This document shows positions 24,143 through 32,865 of a stretch of DNA of 64,000 nt, one piece after another. Both the position numbers and the translations under genes were made by a program. Origin of the DNA: JALYTZ01 sp036559125. Its GTDB lineage: Bacteria > Vulcanimicrobiota > Vulcanimicrobiia > Vulcanimicrobiales > Vulcanimicrobiaceae. Each line of letters starts with the position of its first letter. Position 1 is the first letter of the stretch. The stretch lies in contig DATBTT010000048.1 in the NCBI GenBank assembly GCA_036559125.1, positions 4,259 through 68,258 on the forward strand, given 5' to 3'. Below the pieces are notes generated by a model. That model was not told the DNA's origin and did not search any database. It was given only the letters and a program-made list of their open reading frames with translations.

Positions 24143-26706
24143 TTCGCGCGCCCTGGTTCGTGGAATGCGCGCTGGGTTTGTGCCCGCGCGAATTTCGGAT
24201 CGAATACCGCGAGCAAATCCGCGCGGACTGTCGCGCTCGCGGGTCGCCGCTCGGCGCCGCGGCAGACGTCGCTGCAAACGGCTTGATGCTGCGCTGGGAA
24301 AGTCTCGTTCGCGACGTCGCTTACGGGCTGCGCTCGCTTCGCCGGGCACCGCTCTTTACCGCGATCGCGTTACTGACCCTCGCTCTCGCGATCAGCGTCA
24401 ACGCTGCGGTGTTCGGCGTCATTAGCACCGTATTGCTCAAACCGCTGCCGTTCGCGCAAGCTGACAATTTGGTATTTTTGTGCCGCCCGGACGGTTGCGA
24501 CACGCAATATAAGAATTGGGACATTCGCGCCTATCAAGACGGGTCGCGTACGCTCGAAGGTATCGGGGCTTTCCAATTCGCCGGCGCGACGCTGACCGGT
24601 TTCGGCACGCCGCAAAACGTGGATCTGGCGTACGCTTCGACGAACTTTTTCGACGTGCTTCGAGCGCATCCGATGGCGGGTCGCTTCTTTATCGCGTCCG
24701 ACGCTCGGAAAGGCGTGCGCGATCTCGTGATTTCACAAAAGGCGTCGCAACGTTTTTTTGGCGGAGCCCGGTCCGCTATCGGAAAAACATTGACGCTCGA
24801 CGGTGCGCAGTGGCGCGTGGTCGGAGTTGCTTCCGCGAATTTTGTTTCCCCGGTATCGTTCGGCGCGCCGGGCGAACACGCTTTCGACGCTTGGGAGCCG
24901 TTACCCGAGGATTCGTTCGTTCGCGGGTTCGATCCACTGAACGACTTCGCGTTTGCGCGCGTGCGCCCCGGCGTCGCGCCGGCAGCGCTCGCGGCCGATT
25001 TGAATCGGATTACGGCAGGCGTCGTTCGGCAAAATCCTATTTCCGAAAAAGGGCTGACCGCGCGTGCGGTTCCGTTCCGCCAGTGGTACTTTCACGGCTT
25101 GCGCGCGATGCTATTCTTAGCGTTACTGGCGGTATTTGCGGTATTGCTGATCGCCTGCGCGAACGTGGCGAATCTCTTGCTCGTACGAGGCGTTACCCGT
25201 ACGGGCGAGTTCGCGGTTCGCAACGCGCTTGGGGCTTCGCGTTCGCGCATAGCGAATCAACTTCTCACCGAAGTCGTCTTGCTCGCCGCGGGTGGCGGCA
25301 TTCTGGGTCTGGGCCTTGCATGGGTCGAGCTGTCGGCGCTCGCTGCACTGCATCCGCAGCTCCCGAACGTCGAAAGCGCCGGGATCGACGGTCGCGTCGC
25401 GTTCTTCACGCTCGTAGTGGTCGTAATCACGACTCTGGTAGCCGGCGTCGTACCGGCATTTTTCACGGCGCGGCGTAATGTGAACGCAACGTTGCGCTCC
25501 ACCGGCCGCAGTGGCGACGCCTCCGGCGGCAAATCGTTTCGCGCGGGATTGGCGATCGCAGAGATAGCGCTCGCCTTCGCGGTCGTATTCACCTCCGGAT
25601 TGCTGGTTCGAAGCTCCATCGCAATGGCAAAGGTGGACTTCGGATTCGACCCGCGCGGAATGTACTTGACGGAAATGGCGCTAGGTTCGCAGCGATACCG
25701 GCGAGCGGATGCGCGTGCGGCATTCGCAGCCGGCGTTCTCGCCCGCGTTGAGGCGTTGCCGGGCGTCGACTCTGCAACAATCGGGCGGCCGTTTCCATTT
25801 TCGGGCGATGGAATCGAAGGCAGCGGCTTCCGGTTTCCGGGGCGCGCGTATACGCCGGGTACGGAACCGCACGATCCGTACCGGCAGGTGAGCCCGAGCT
25901 TCTTTCACGTCTATGGCCTACGGCTCGAGAACGGGCGAATCTTTACCGCGAACGATCGCGCGGGCGCCGCTCGCGTCGTCATGGTCGGACGGAGCTTTGC
26001 GAAAATGTTCTTCGGCGGGGGCAATCCGGTCGGGCGGCAGATATTGATTCAACCTGGAACCGCAACCTGGACTCCGGCTACGATCGTCGGAGAGGTGCGG
26101 GATACGCTCGGGAATTATGCAGGCGATCTCCCGCCGATCTATCTGCCGAACGCGCAGATGCCGACGGTGTCGCCGGAACTCGCCATACGCATGCGCGCAA
26201 ACGATCCCCATCTGCGCGAGCGTGTGGCGGCAGCGGTCGCCGCGATCGATCCAAACCAGGCGATGGGATCACTGCGATCCATTGAAAACCTGATGGAGCA
26301 ATGGACGGCGCCCGCGCGCACCGGCGCGATGCTGCTCGGCGTACTCGCGCTTGTGGCCCTGATTTTGGCTATCGCCGGCATCTACGCTATCGTCGCGTAC
26401 TCCGTCGAACAGCGCCGGCATGAATTCGGCATTCGCATGGCGATCGGGGCGCGCCGCACCGGCGTCGTGCGGGCGGTGCTCGGTGGCGCGTTGCGCCTCG
26501 GTGTTCTCGGAATAGCGCTCGGCATCGTCGTTGCGGCATCGAGCACGCAGATGCTCGCCGGGATGCTCTTCCGGGTGTCGACGCTCGATCCGATAACGTT
26601 CGTAGCCGTCATCATCGTGTTGCTGGCGAGTATCGCACTGGCATGCGCGATTCCGGCGCTTCGCGCGACGCGCGTCGATCCCGCGCGGGCATTACGCTAT
26701 GAGTAG
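24139..26706 (+). CDS. ABC transporter permease, ADOP type (MacB/FtsX-like, duplicated)
   Basis: An 855-residue permease with two MacB_PCD-FtsX units in one chain, the ADOP (acidobacterial duplicated orphan permease) arrangement. The N-terminal ~60 residues precede the first unit (RSLRRAPLFTAIALLTLALAISVNAAVFGVI). The first FtsX domain follows at ~320 (LIACANVANLLLVRG), the second periplasmic domain at ~480-700 and the second FtsX domain at the C-terminus (GIYAIVAYSVEQRRHEFGIRMAIGARR), with the typical end RATRVDPARALRYE. Here it has its own adaptor and ATPase downstream, unlike true orphans. Likely exports a small molecule or lipid across the envelope; overlaps padR by 4 and the adaptor by 8 bases. 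Confidence 0.92.
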   Translation: MIRAPWFVECALGLCPREFRIEYREQIRADCRARGSPLGAAADVAANGLMLRWESLVRDVAYGLRSLRRAPLFTAIALLTLALAISVNAAVFGVISTVLLKPLPFAQADNLVFLCRPDGCDTQYKNWDIRAYQDGSRTLEGIGAFQFAGATLTGFGTPQNVDLAYASTNFFDVLRAHPMAGRFFIASDARKGVRDLVISQKASQRFFGGARSAIGKTLTLDGAQWRVVGVASANFVSPVSFGAPGEHAFDAWEPLPEDSFVRGFDPLNDFAFARVRPGVAPAALAADLNRITAGVVRQNPISEKGLTARAVPFRQWYFHGLRAMLFLALLAVFAVLLIACANVANLLLVRGVTRTGEFAVRNALGASRSRIANQLLTEVVLLAAGGGILGLGLAWVELSALAALHPQLPNVESAGIDGRVAFFTLVVVVITTLVAGVVPAFFTARRNVNATLRSTGRSGDASGGKSFRAGLAIAEIALAFAVVFTSGLLVRSSIAMAKVDFGFDPRGMYLTEMALGSQRYRRADARAAFAAGVLARVEALPGVDSATIGRPFPFSGDGIEGSGFRFPGRAYTPGTEPHDPYRQVSPSFFHVYGLRLENGRIFTANDRAGAARVVMVGRSFAKMFFGGGNPVGRQILIQPGTATWTPATIVGEVRDTLGNYAGDLPPIYLPNAQMPTVSPELAIRMRANDPHLRERVAAAVAAIDPNQAMGSLRSIENLMEQWTAPARTGAMLLGVLALVALILAIAGIYAIVAYSVEQRRHEFGIRMAIGARRTGVVRAVLGGALRLGVLGIALGIVVAASSTQMLAGMLFRVSTLDPITFVAVIIVLLASIALACAIPALRATRVDPARALRYE

Positions 26707-27994
26707 CCGCTTCAAATCCGTCGAATCACCGCCGGCCATGGACGTCGTGCTTCGTCGCCGCCGGCGTCTTCCGCGCTACGCGTTGCCGGCGGCCGGCATC
26801 GCCGCGCTCGCCGTACTGGTCGTTGTTGCGCTCGAGATGCTCGGCCGGTCGCACGCAGGCGCCACCGTGGTCGATCGCTCGACGATCGTGACCGACGTCG
26901 TGCGTCGCGGCGCGTTGGTGCGCTCGGTAAGCGCGCCCGGCACGTTCGAGCCCGACCGCATCCAAGTCGTCTCGGCAACGCAGAGCGGCGTCATTTCGCA
27001 AATCTACGTGAAGCCGGGAAGTACCGTCCACGCCGGAAGCGCGATCGCGCAACTCGAGAATCCGGATCTCGACGCGGCGATCGTGGCGGCTTCGTCGCAG
27101 CTCGACGTCGCGCGGGCGAATCTTGCGAGCGCGCAGCAGCAAGCTAATGCGTCGAGCTTGACGCAACAGTCCGCGCTAGCGGACGCACAAGCGCAAATGC
27201 AGCAAGACCGGGTCGAGGTCGACGCGCAGCGATCGCTGCATACGACGGGCTTGGTCTCCGATGTGGACTATCGTAAAGCCATCATCGAACACGCAAAAGC
27301 CAAGCACGACGTTGCGATCGGCCGCGCGCAAATCGAAGTCGGAAGCGCCGACGCGCATGCGAAAATCGCGGCGGCGCAAGCGCAGGTCGAACAGGCGGCC
27401 GCGGCTCTTGCCGCCGCGCGCGCGCAGGCCCAGGCGTTGACCGTGCGGACCGCCGCACCGGGTGTGGTGCAGAGCGTTGCGTTGGATCCAGGTGCGCGAG
27501 TCGCGCAGGGAACCGAGCTCACGCGCGTCGCCGACCAACGCTCGCTCAAGGCGGTGCTGCAAGTCTCCGAGAGCGAAGTGCATGCCGTGCTCGTTGGAAT
27601 GCCCGCGCGCATCGACACGGGTAACGGTATCGTGATCGGCCGCGTTTCGCGCATAGCTCCGGCCGCGCTCAATGGAACCGTCGAGGTCGACGTCTCGTTC
27701 GATCGCAACCTTCCATCGGGAGCGCGCCCGGATGCAAACGTCGATGGGGCGATCGTTCTTTCGCGTATTCCGAACGCGCTCTCGATCGCGCGGCCTGCGG
27801 GAGCGAACGACGGCAGCACCATCGACGTGTTCAAAGTCGTCGATCGCGGGACGCGCGCGGTTCGCGTGCGCGTTCGTTTGGGCGTCGGATCCAACGAACG
27901 CGTTGCCGTACTCTCCGGACTAAAAGCCGGCGATGAAGCTATCATCTCCGATACTTCCGGGTATGCGGATCAATCCGAACTACGTCTACGTTAG
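26699..27994 (+). CDS. HlyD/MacA-type periplasmic adaptor subunit
   Basis: A 431-residue membrane fusion protein. After a basic cytoplasmic start there is one membrane helix (residues 25-50), a first lipoyl half (GVISQIYVKPGSTVHAGSAIAQLENPDLDA), a long Ala/Gln-rich coiled-coil hairpin (~120-235) and the second lipoyl half (APGVVQSVALDPGARVAQGTELTRVAD). Beta-barrel and membrane-proximal parts follow. Such adaptors link an inner-membrane ABC pump to an outer-membrane channel; no TolC-type gene is in the window. It overlaps the permease by 8 bases and precedes the ATPase by 11 bases. Confidence 0.92.
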   Translation: MSSRFKSVESPPAMDVVLRRRRRLPRYALPAAGIAALAVLVVVALEMLGRSHAGATVVDRSTIVTDVVRRGALVRSVSAPGTFEPDRIQVVSATQSGVISQIYVKPGSTVHAGSAIAQLENPDLDAAIVAASSQLDVARANLASAQQQANASSLTQQSALADAQAQMQQDRVEVDAQRSLHTTGLVSDVDYRKAIIEHAKAKHDVAIGRAQIEVGSADAHAKIAAAQAQVEQAAAALAAARAQAQALTVRTAAPGVVQSVALDPGARVAQGTELTRVADQRSLKAVLQVSESEVHAVLVGMPARIDTGNGIVIGRVSRIAPAALNGTVEVDVSFDRNLPSGARPDANVDGAIVLSRIPNALSIARPAGANDGSTIDVFKVVDRGTRAVRVRVRLGVGSNERVAVLSGLKAGDEAIISDTSGYADQSELRLR

Positions 27995-28005
27995 GAGCAA
28001 AGGCG

Positions 28006-28695
28006 ATGCTGGTTGACCTCGAAGACATCGGCAAAAGTCACTTTACCGACGAGCTTGAAACGCGCGCGCTGCGCGGCATTACGCTCGGCATCGATCGGGG
28101 CGAATACGTCGCGATCGAAGGCCCTTCGGGGTGCGGGAAAACGACGTTGCTCTCGATTCTGGGACTGCTCGACACGCCGACGGCGGGGCGCTACCGCTTG
28201 AACGGTCGTGCGGTCGGAGGATTGAGCGCCAACGAACGCGCGACGATTCGCAACCGGCAGATCGGATTTATCTTCCAGAGCTTCAATCTGATCGGCGATC
28301 TTTCGGTTGCGGAAAACGTAGAGCTTCCGCTCGTTTATCGCGGCATGACCAAGCCGCAGCGGCGCATGCGCGTGACCGACGTGCTGGACCGCGTTCGTAT
28401 GTCGCATCGCGCGAAGCACTTTCCGGCGCAGCTCTCGGGCGGCGAACAGCAGCGCGTTGCGGTGGCGCGCGCGCTTGCCGGGGATCCCTCGATCTTGCTC
28501 GCCGACGAGCCGACGGGCAACCTCGATACCACCAACGGGGAGTCGGTCATGGAGCTGCTTTCGGAGCTGCACGCGAACGGCGCCACAATCGTCATGGTCA
28601 CGCACGATCATCGCTTTGCGCGGCAGGCGCACCGCACCATCGGCTTGCTGGACGGCCGCCTGGTCGACGAGCCCATAGCCGCCGGCGCGATGTAG
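28006..28695 (+). CDS. ABC transporter ATP-binding protein (MacB/LolD type)
   Basis: A 229-residue ATPase. Walker A is GPSGCGKTTLL, the Q-loop region is IGFIFQSFNLIGDLSVAENV, the signature is LSGGEQQRVAVARAL, Walker B and D-loop are ILLADEPTGNLD, and the H-loop is VMVTHDHRF. This is the LolD/MacB class that energises FtsX-like permeases. It is the last gene of the padR-permease-adaptor-ATPase operon, 11 bases after the adaptor. Together they make a MacAB-like tripartite exporter, plus an outer-membrane channel supplied elsewhere. Downstream, 181 bases separate it from the zinc-ribbon gene. Confidence 0.95.
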   Translation: MLVDLEDIGKSHFTDELETRALRGITLGIDRGEYVAIEGPSGCGKTTLLSILGLLDTPTAGRYRLNGRAVGGLSANERATIRNRQIGFIFQSFNLIGDLSVAENVELPLVYRGMTKPQRRMRVTDVLDRVRMSHRAKHFPAQLSGGEQQRVAVARALAGDPSILLADEPTGNLDTTNGESVMELLSELHANGATIVMVTHDHRFARQAHRTIGLLDGRLVDEPIAAGAM

Positions 28696-28876
28696 GGCTT
28701 ACCCGCGCTTTTTTGAAGGCCGTTATGGCCGTCAAATCCGGGCCTGAAAACTTGCTTTTTCCGTCCCGGCATGATAGCCTGGCCACCTACGGTTTCGAAG
28801 TCGGTTACCATCTTTGCGTGCTAGGCGAGTCGATACCAACCACATCAGTAAGAAGAAGACCAAGGAGTCCTCGTCC

Positions 28877-29209
28877 ATGTACCAAGATGAAAAGCTGAAC
28901 TGCGTCGACTGTTCCCGCGAATTCGCGTTTACGGCCGGCGAGCAAGAGTTTTATGCCGCTAAAGGCTTCCAGAACAAGCCGAATCGTTGCCCCGATTGCC
29001 GCGCAGCGCGCAAGGCAAACCAGGGCGGCGGCGGTGGCCGCGGCAACTACGGCGGCGGCGGCGGTGGTGCCGGCGGCGGTGCGCGCCGCGAAATGTTCCA
29101 GGCGACGTGCAGCCAATGCGGCGGAGTGGCCGAAGTGCCGTTCCAACCCCGCGGCGACAAGCCCGTGTACTGCCGCGATTGCTTCGCGAGCCGTCCTAGC
29201 TACCGCTAG
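28877..29209 (+). CDS. Zinc-ribbon protein with glycine-rich linker
   Basis: A 110-residue protein with two zinc-finger-like parts. The first (residues 7-40) has CVDC and CPDC pairs, the second (~85-104) has CSQC and CRDC pairs. Between them is an RGG-like glycine-rich stretch (about residues 48-72). The N-terminal part (DEKLNCVDCSREFAFTAGEQEFY) matches the zinc-ribbon family found in CxxC_CXXC_SSSS-type proteins of many soil bacteria, whose role is not known to me. RGG linkers often bind RNA, so RNA binding is a guess. The start has AAGGAG about 10 bases upstream. A strong terminator follows 20 bases after the stop. Confidence 0.85.
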   Translation: MYQDEKLNCVDCSREFAFTAGEQEFYAAKGFQNKPNRCPDCRAARKANQGGGGGRGNYGGGGGGAGGGARREMFQATCSQCGGVAEVPFQPRGDKPVYCRDCFASRPSYR

Positions 29210-29228
29210 AACCTCGCATCTAGAGCAC

Positions 29229-29262
29229 AAAGAGCCCGCCTGACCGGCGGGCTCTTTGTTTT
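29229..29262. terminator. Rho-independent terminator, likely bidirectional
   Basis: AAAGAGCCCGCC (29229-29240) pairs perfectly with GGCGGGCTCTTT (29246-29257) over a 5-base loop and is followed by GTTTT. On the minus strand the A-run at the 5' edge serves as a T-run. It lies between the zinc-ribbon gene and the convergent acidic secreted protein. Confidence 0.92.
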
Positions 29263-29268
29263 CGCTCG

Positions 29269-29565
29269 CTACCCTCCGGCTTCGGCACCGTCGGGACCCG
29301 AGTCGCTGGACTCGCTGTCGTTGGCCTGGCTTCCCGTGGTCTGAGGCTGCTCCGCCCCCGGCTGTTCGGAGGTTTCGGCGCCGCTCTCCGGGCCTTCGGC
29401 GGTCTCGGGACCTTCGTTGGTCTCCGATTCTTGGGCTGCGGGCGCGGTCGTGGTCGCGGTGGCGTGGGTCTGGGATGCCTGTGCGGCGCGCTCCATTGCC
29501 AGGCCGGTCGGTATCGCGATCAAGCCGGCGATCGCGAGAGCAAGCAATTTTCGATTAGTCGTCAT
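29269..29565 (-). CDS. Small secreted acidic, low-complexity protein
   Basis: A 98-residue protein. A signal peptide (LLALAIAGLIAIPTGLAMERAAQAS) is followed by a tail with almost no hydrophobic residues, made of Glu, Gly, Pro, Ser, Thr and Gln, including short repeats of the type GPETAEGPESGAE. The start at 29565 has CAGGAG about 9 bases upstream. No catalytic domain is present. I do not recognise it; it may be an envelope spacer or metal-binding acidic protein. It is convergent with the zinc-ribbon gene over the shared terminator, and divergent from the MFS gene. Confidence 0.75.
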   Translation of the reverse strand: MTTNRKLLALAIAGLIAIPTGLAMERAAQASQTHATATTTAPAAQESETNEGPETAEGPESGAETSEQPGAEQPQTTGSQANDSESSDSGPDGAEAGG

Positions 29566-29647
29566 GGACGTGGTCTCCTGATTTTTGTTGTTTGTCCCGG
29601 GCTCTGCATACAGCATATGCGCGCGACATGACGGCAACATGAACGTC

Positions 29648-29680
29648 GTTCTTGACAGAACGTTGCGCTCGGTTTAAAAT
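29648..29680 (+). promoter_or_regulatory. Sigma70-type promoter with operator-like repeat for the MFS gene
   Basis: TTGACA (29652-29657), 17-base spacer, TAAAAT (29675-29680). The -35 box is framed by an inverted repeat, GTTC (29648-29651) and GAAC (29658-29661), which could be a repressor site. The MFS gene starts 72 bases downstream. Confidence 0.65.
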
Positions 29681-29751
29681 CGCGTAACTATGCGATAGCG
29701 ACATACGCCCCTGATTCTTTGCATCGGCACCGCTCGTTGGGAGTTTTTCGT

Positions 29752-30987
29752 ATGTCGTCCGCCACCGCCGTCGCGCAGCGCGAAGGCGTCTTCGCTTCTC
29801 GAAGTTTTCGCCAGTATTATATCGGTCAGGCGTTCAGCATGGCCGGTGATGGCCTGCGCACGCTCGCGGTACCATTGCTCGTATACCGGCTAACGGGTTC
29901 GGCGCTTTCGACCGGCGTCGCATATGCGTGCGAATTCGTGCCGTTCGCGCTTCTGAGCGTGCCGGCGGGATCGCTCGCCGACCGCTTAGACCGGCGAACG
30001 CTCATGATTGCCGCGGATGCCGTGCGCTTTCTCGTCATGGTCGGCATGGCCGTGATGTTCGCGCGTCACGCGCTTTCGGTTGCGGGCGTGTATGCAAGTC
30101 TAGTCGTGCTTTCCATCGGTGCGGCCGTCTTCATGGGCGGTCAGTCGTCGAGCATTCCATTTCTGCTCGGCAAGGAACGTGCAACCGCCGCTCAAGCGGC
30201 ATTGATGGGTGCCGAAAGCGTCTCGCAAATGGCGTTGCCCGCGGCCGGTGGTGCGTTGTTGGCCGCCTTCGGACCGCTTCCCGCGCTGCTGCTCAATGCG
30301 CTGACGTATCTGGTTTCGCAATATTCGCTTTCGCGCATTCCCACGCTCGGGCCGGAAAATACGAGCGGCGTGCCGACGGCGCGCGAAATGATCGGCGACA
30401 CGCGCACCGGTTTCCGCTTGCTCTTCGCCGATGCGGGAATGCGCGCGCAATCGTACATCGGCCTGACGCTCAACATCGTGGGTTTCGGTGGATTTACGAT
30501 CCTGATTCCGTTTCTCAAACGCGGATTCGGTGCGAGCGACTATCAGGTGTCGCTCTTCTGGATGATCGCGGGGTTCGGCGCGGTCGCAGGTTCTGCGTTT
30601 GCGTCCAGGTTCGCGCGGAGGTGGCCGTTCGGACGCGCTCTCACAATCGCGTACGTTGTCGACACGGTGCTCTTCGTGCCGGTCGTGCTGACCCATAACA
30701 TCTGGGTAGCGGGTGTATTCTGGGCGATCGCAAACGCGTGCGTGCAGTTCGAAATCTCGCAGGTCATCGGGTTCCGTTTGCGCGTCATACCCGAAGAATA
30801 TGTAGGGCGCGTCTTCGGCGCGGTTCGGCTGCTGGTGTTATGTGGAGTCCCGCTCGGCACGCTGTTCTTCGGTTTCGTAGCCGACCGCTATGGCGCTCGC
30901 ACGGGCATGACGATCTCGGCGCTCGCATGCCTGACGGTGGCCCTCGTCGCGATGGCGTCGCCGACGATTAGAAACGAGCGACGTTAG
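29752..30987 (+). CDS. MFS transporter
   Basis: A 411-residue major facilitator with about twelve membrane helices, related to the enterobactin-exporter-like/multidrug branch (FRQYYIGQAFSMAGDGLRTLAVPLLVYRLT at the start and ADRLDRRTLMIAADAVRFLV as motif A). The second half carries VGRVFGAVRLLVLCGVPLGTLFFG. Drug or metabolite efflux is likely, but the substrate cannot be told. ATG 29752 has GGGAG 10 bases upstream. A sigma70-type promoter lies at 29652-29680 with an inverted repeat around its -35 box. Its end overlaps the convergent ROK-kinase gene by 20 bases. Confidence 0.9.
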   Translation: MSSATAVAQREGVFASRSFRQYYIGQAFSMAGDGLRTLAVPLLVYRLTGSALSTGVAYACEFVPFALLSVPAGSLADRLDRRTLMIAADAVRFLVMVGMAVMFARHALSVAGVYASLVVLSIGAAVFMGGQSSSIPFLLGKERATAAQAALMGAESVSQMALPAAGGALLAAFGPLPALLLNALTYLVSQYSLSRIPTLGPENTSGVPTAREMIGDTRTGFRLLFADAGMRAQSYIGLTLNIVGFGGFTILIPFLKRGFGASDYQVSLFWMIAGFGAVAGSAFASRFARRWPFGRALTIAYVVDTVLFVPVVLTHNIWVAGVFWAIANACVQFEISQVIGFRLRVIPEEYVGRVFGAVRLLVLCGVPLGTLFFGFVADRYGARTGMTISALACLTVALVAMASPTIRNERR

Positions 30988-31786
30988 CGGCTCCCGCGGC
31001 GACGACGGTCTCGCCTAAGCGCGTCTGCTCGACGGTACAGGTGGCCCACAATTCCGGCAAGGTTCGCTCCTTCGCTCGCTCGACGGCGGCTTCAACATAG
31101 CCGGGCCACGCGAGCGTCCCGCCGCCGAGAACGACGCGCCGCGGATTGAAGAGATGCACGACCGTCGCCAGGCCGAAACCGAGCCACGAACCTGCGTCGC
31201 GAATCGTTTGCAACGCTCGTGGGTCACGCTCGGCAAGGCGGCGGGTCAACTCCGCAGCATCCATCCCTGCCATTCGCAAGATCGCCGCGCCACTCGCGCG
31301 CGCATCGAGCGTGTCGCCTGCGCGGTGGCCGACGGGGATGCTTCCCATTTCGCCCGCGTACGCGGACGTGCGGCGCAAGCTGCGCCCATCAATGCCGATT
31401 GCCGCGCCAATCCCCGTTCCCACCATGACTACCGCCACGGTCCCAGCCGGCTCGCCCGTCGCCATTTCGGCTTGTAGCGCGGCCTCCGTATCGTTGAGCA
31501 CGGTTACGCCGCCATACTCGCGCATCCGCGATCGCGGCGCCCATCCGGTAAATGCGGGGAGCACGTCGCACGCAATTACGGTTCCGTCGGCATCGACGAT
31601 GCCCGGAACGGCGATACCCAGCGATGCAATCGGTTCCTCCAGACTCGCGGCGAAATGCGCGATGGCATCTTCGGCCTGCTGCGGGCTGAAATTGGCGCTC
31701 GTCGGCACGCGCTCGATGGTCTCCCCGCGCGTGCCGCGAGCGAGCAACAACATTTTCGTACCGCCGATATCGATGCCAACTCGCAT
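30968..31786 (-). CDS. ROK family sugar kinase
   Basis: A 272-residue sugar kinase. It begins MRVGIDIGGTKMLLL (phosphate-binding loop), has AVPGIVDADG, the catalytic-type VLNDTEAALQAE region and VGTGIGAAIG, then GEMGSIPVGHRAG. The Cys-rich zinc motif usual in ROK proteins right after this (CxCGxxGCxE) is absent, and a DTLDARASGAAI segment takes its place. The VHLFNPRRVVLGGG ending is typical. The start at 31786 has GGAGGG about 6 bases upstream. Probably a glucokinase or related sugar kinase; sugar identity unknown. Convergent overlap of 20 bases with the MFS gene. Confidence 0.88.
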   Translation of the reverse strand: MRVGIDIGGTKMLLLARGTRGETIERVPTSANFSPQQAEDAIAHFAASLEEPIASLGIAVPGIVDADGTVIACDVLPAFTGWAPRSRMREYGGVTVLNDTEAALQAEMATGEPAGTVAVVMVGTGIGAAIGIDGRSLRRTSAYAGEMGSIPVGHRAGDTLDARASGAAILRMAGMDAAELTRRLAERDPRALQTIRDAGSWLGFGLATVVHLFNPRRVVLGGGTLAWPGYVEAAVERAKERTLPELWATCTVEQTRLGETVVAAGAANVARF

Positions 31787-31842
31787 GGGCCCTCCGTTCA
31801 CTCTACATAGCACGCCATCCCCACGCCTGTCTAACGCCTCCG

Positions 31843-31867
31843 CCACCCCGAGCTTGTCGAAGGGTGG
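31843..31867. repeat. REP-like repeat copy
   Basis: CCACCC (31843-31848) and GGGTGG (31862-31867) frame a variant of the core, CCCGAGCTTGTCGAAGG. It lies in the 146-base gap between the divergent ROK-kinase and small membrane protein genes, the only copy not placed at gene ends. Confidence 0.65.
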
Positions 31868-31932
31868 AGCGTGGTTAGGAGTTTGTGGATGGCTGCAGAA
31901 AGCGCATTGGGATCGCTTTCGGAGGATAACGC

Positions 31933-32280
31933 GTGAGCATTTTGCTCGAGATTCATTTGGTCGTCGCCTACCTGGTTTTGCTGTTGGCCGTTTTCGTGGG
32001 TTGGACGCAGATGGGGCGTCGCGTCATGACGGCCGTGATCGGTCTGCAGGTCCTGATCGGCATCGTCGTGGCGGGAATGCTCGGCGCCTCTCATCAACCG
32101 CTTCCTCCGGAAGTATGGTCGCATATCGTGGGTGCTCTCCTGGCGATGTTCGCATACATCTTCGCACGCCGCGTCGCCGATCGCGGTAGCAAGGGCGGAG
32201 CGATTGCGCTCTCGGCGTTCGGGCTCATCGTGATTGCCGGAACGATTTTGCTCGGCTTTCATATGGTTGGCCGAGTGTAG
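31933..32280 (+). CDS. Small integral membrane protein
   Basis: A 115-residue membrane protein with four hydrophobic helices: residues 4-24, 32-50, 64-80 and 92-112. The short loops carry His-Pro-Leu-Pro and Arg-Arg-Val residues. No family I can name with confidence. The start is GTG at 31933, preceded by GGAGG about 6 bases upstream, a good site. It lies 6 bases before the isochorismatase-like gene, so they are very likely cotranscribed. Function is unknown. Confidence 0.75.
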   Translation: MSILLEIHLVVAYLVLLLAVFVGWTQMGRRVMTAVIGLQVLIGIVVAGMLGASHQPLPPEVWSHIVGALLAMFAYIFARRVADRGSKGGAIALSAFGLIVIAGTILLGFHMVGRV

Positions 32281-32286
32281 CGTGTC

Positions 32287-32865
32287 ATGATCGACACGCG
32301 AACCTTTTTCGCGGGCGCGCGGCCCGCACTCGTATTGATCGATTTGCAAAAGGGCGTGGTGGCGCGCGAGACGCTGCCGCACTCGGCTGGCGAGGTCGTC
32401 GACCGGTCCAGACGCCTGGTTGAAGCGTTCCGTGCGAAGGGCTTTCCGGTGGTGTTCGTACACGTTTCCTTTGCGCCCGACGATGCCGATGCGCTCGCGC
32501 CGCTGCTGGACGGGCCGCCGCAACTCGGAATACGCCCCGACGGGTGGGACGAACTCGTTCCCGAGCTCGGCGTGCGCGCCGGAGACGTTGTCGTGCGCAA
32601 GCGCAATTGGGGAGCGTTTTACGGGACGGACCTCGACCTGCAATTGCGCCGCCGGAACGTCACGCATATCGTGTTCGGCGGGATCAGTACGAACATCGGC
32701 GTTGAGTCGTCGGCCCGCGATGCGTTCGAGCGAAATTACAAATTGCTCTTCGTCGAAGACGCGATGGCGGCGATGACTCGCGAAGAGCACGCGCACGCCG
32801 TTAGCGGCGTCTTCACGCGCATGGGCTTGGTCCGTTCGACGAAAGACGTCTTAACCGCCCTGTAA
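32287..32865 (+). CDS. Isochorismatase-family hydrolase
   Basis: A 192-residue cysteine-hydrolase-fold protein. The catalytic Asp lies in ALVLIDLQKGVV and the Lys in VVRKRNWGAFYGTDLD. The stretch GGISTNIGVESSARDAFE corresponds to the usual (T)N-x-C-V-E-S-T-A motif but has Gly where the nucleophile Cys normally stands (about residue 142). True isochorismatases also lack the Cys, so an isochorismatase-like or non-nicotinamidase activity is more likely than amide hydrolysis. It follows the small membrane protein gene by 6 bases and its end overlaps the convergent hydrolase gene by 15 bases. Confidence 0.88.
   Translation: MIDTRTFFAGARPALVLIDLQKGVVARETLPHSAGEVVDRSRRLVEAFRAKGFPVVFVHVSFAPDDADALAPLLDGPPQLGIRPDGWDELVPELGVRAGDVVVRKRNWGAFYGTDLDLQLRRRNVTHIVFGGISTNIGVESSARDAFERNYKLLFVEDAMAAMTREEHAHAVSGVFTRMGLVRSTKDVLTAL

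Noticed and set aside
28696..28876. Promoter-like TTGCTT and TAGCCT upstream of the zinc-ribbon gene
   Set aside because: Both boxes deviate too much from consensus to report as a promoter.
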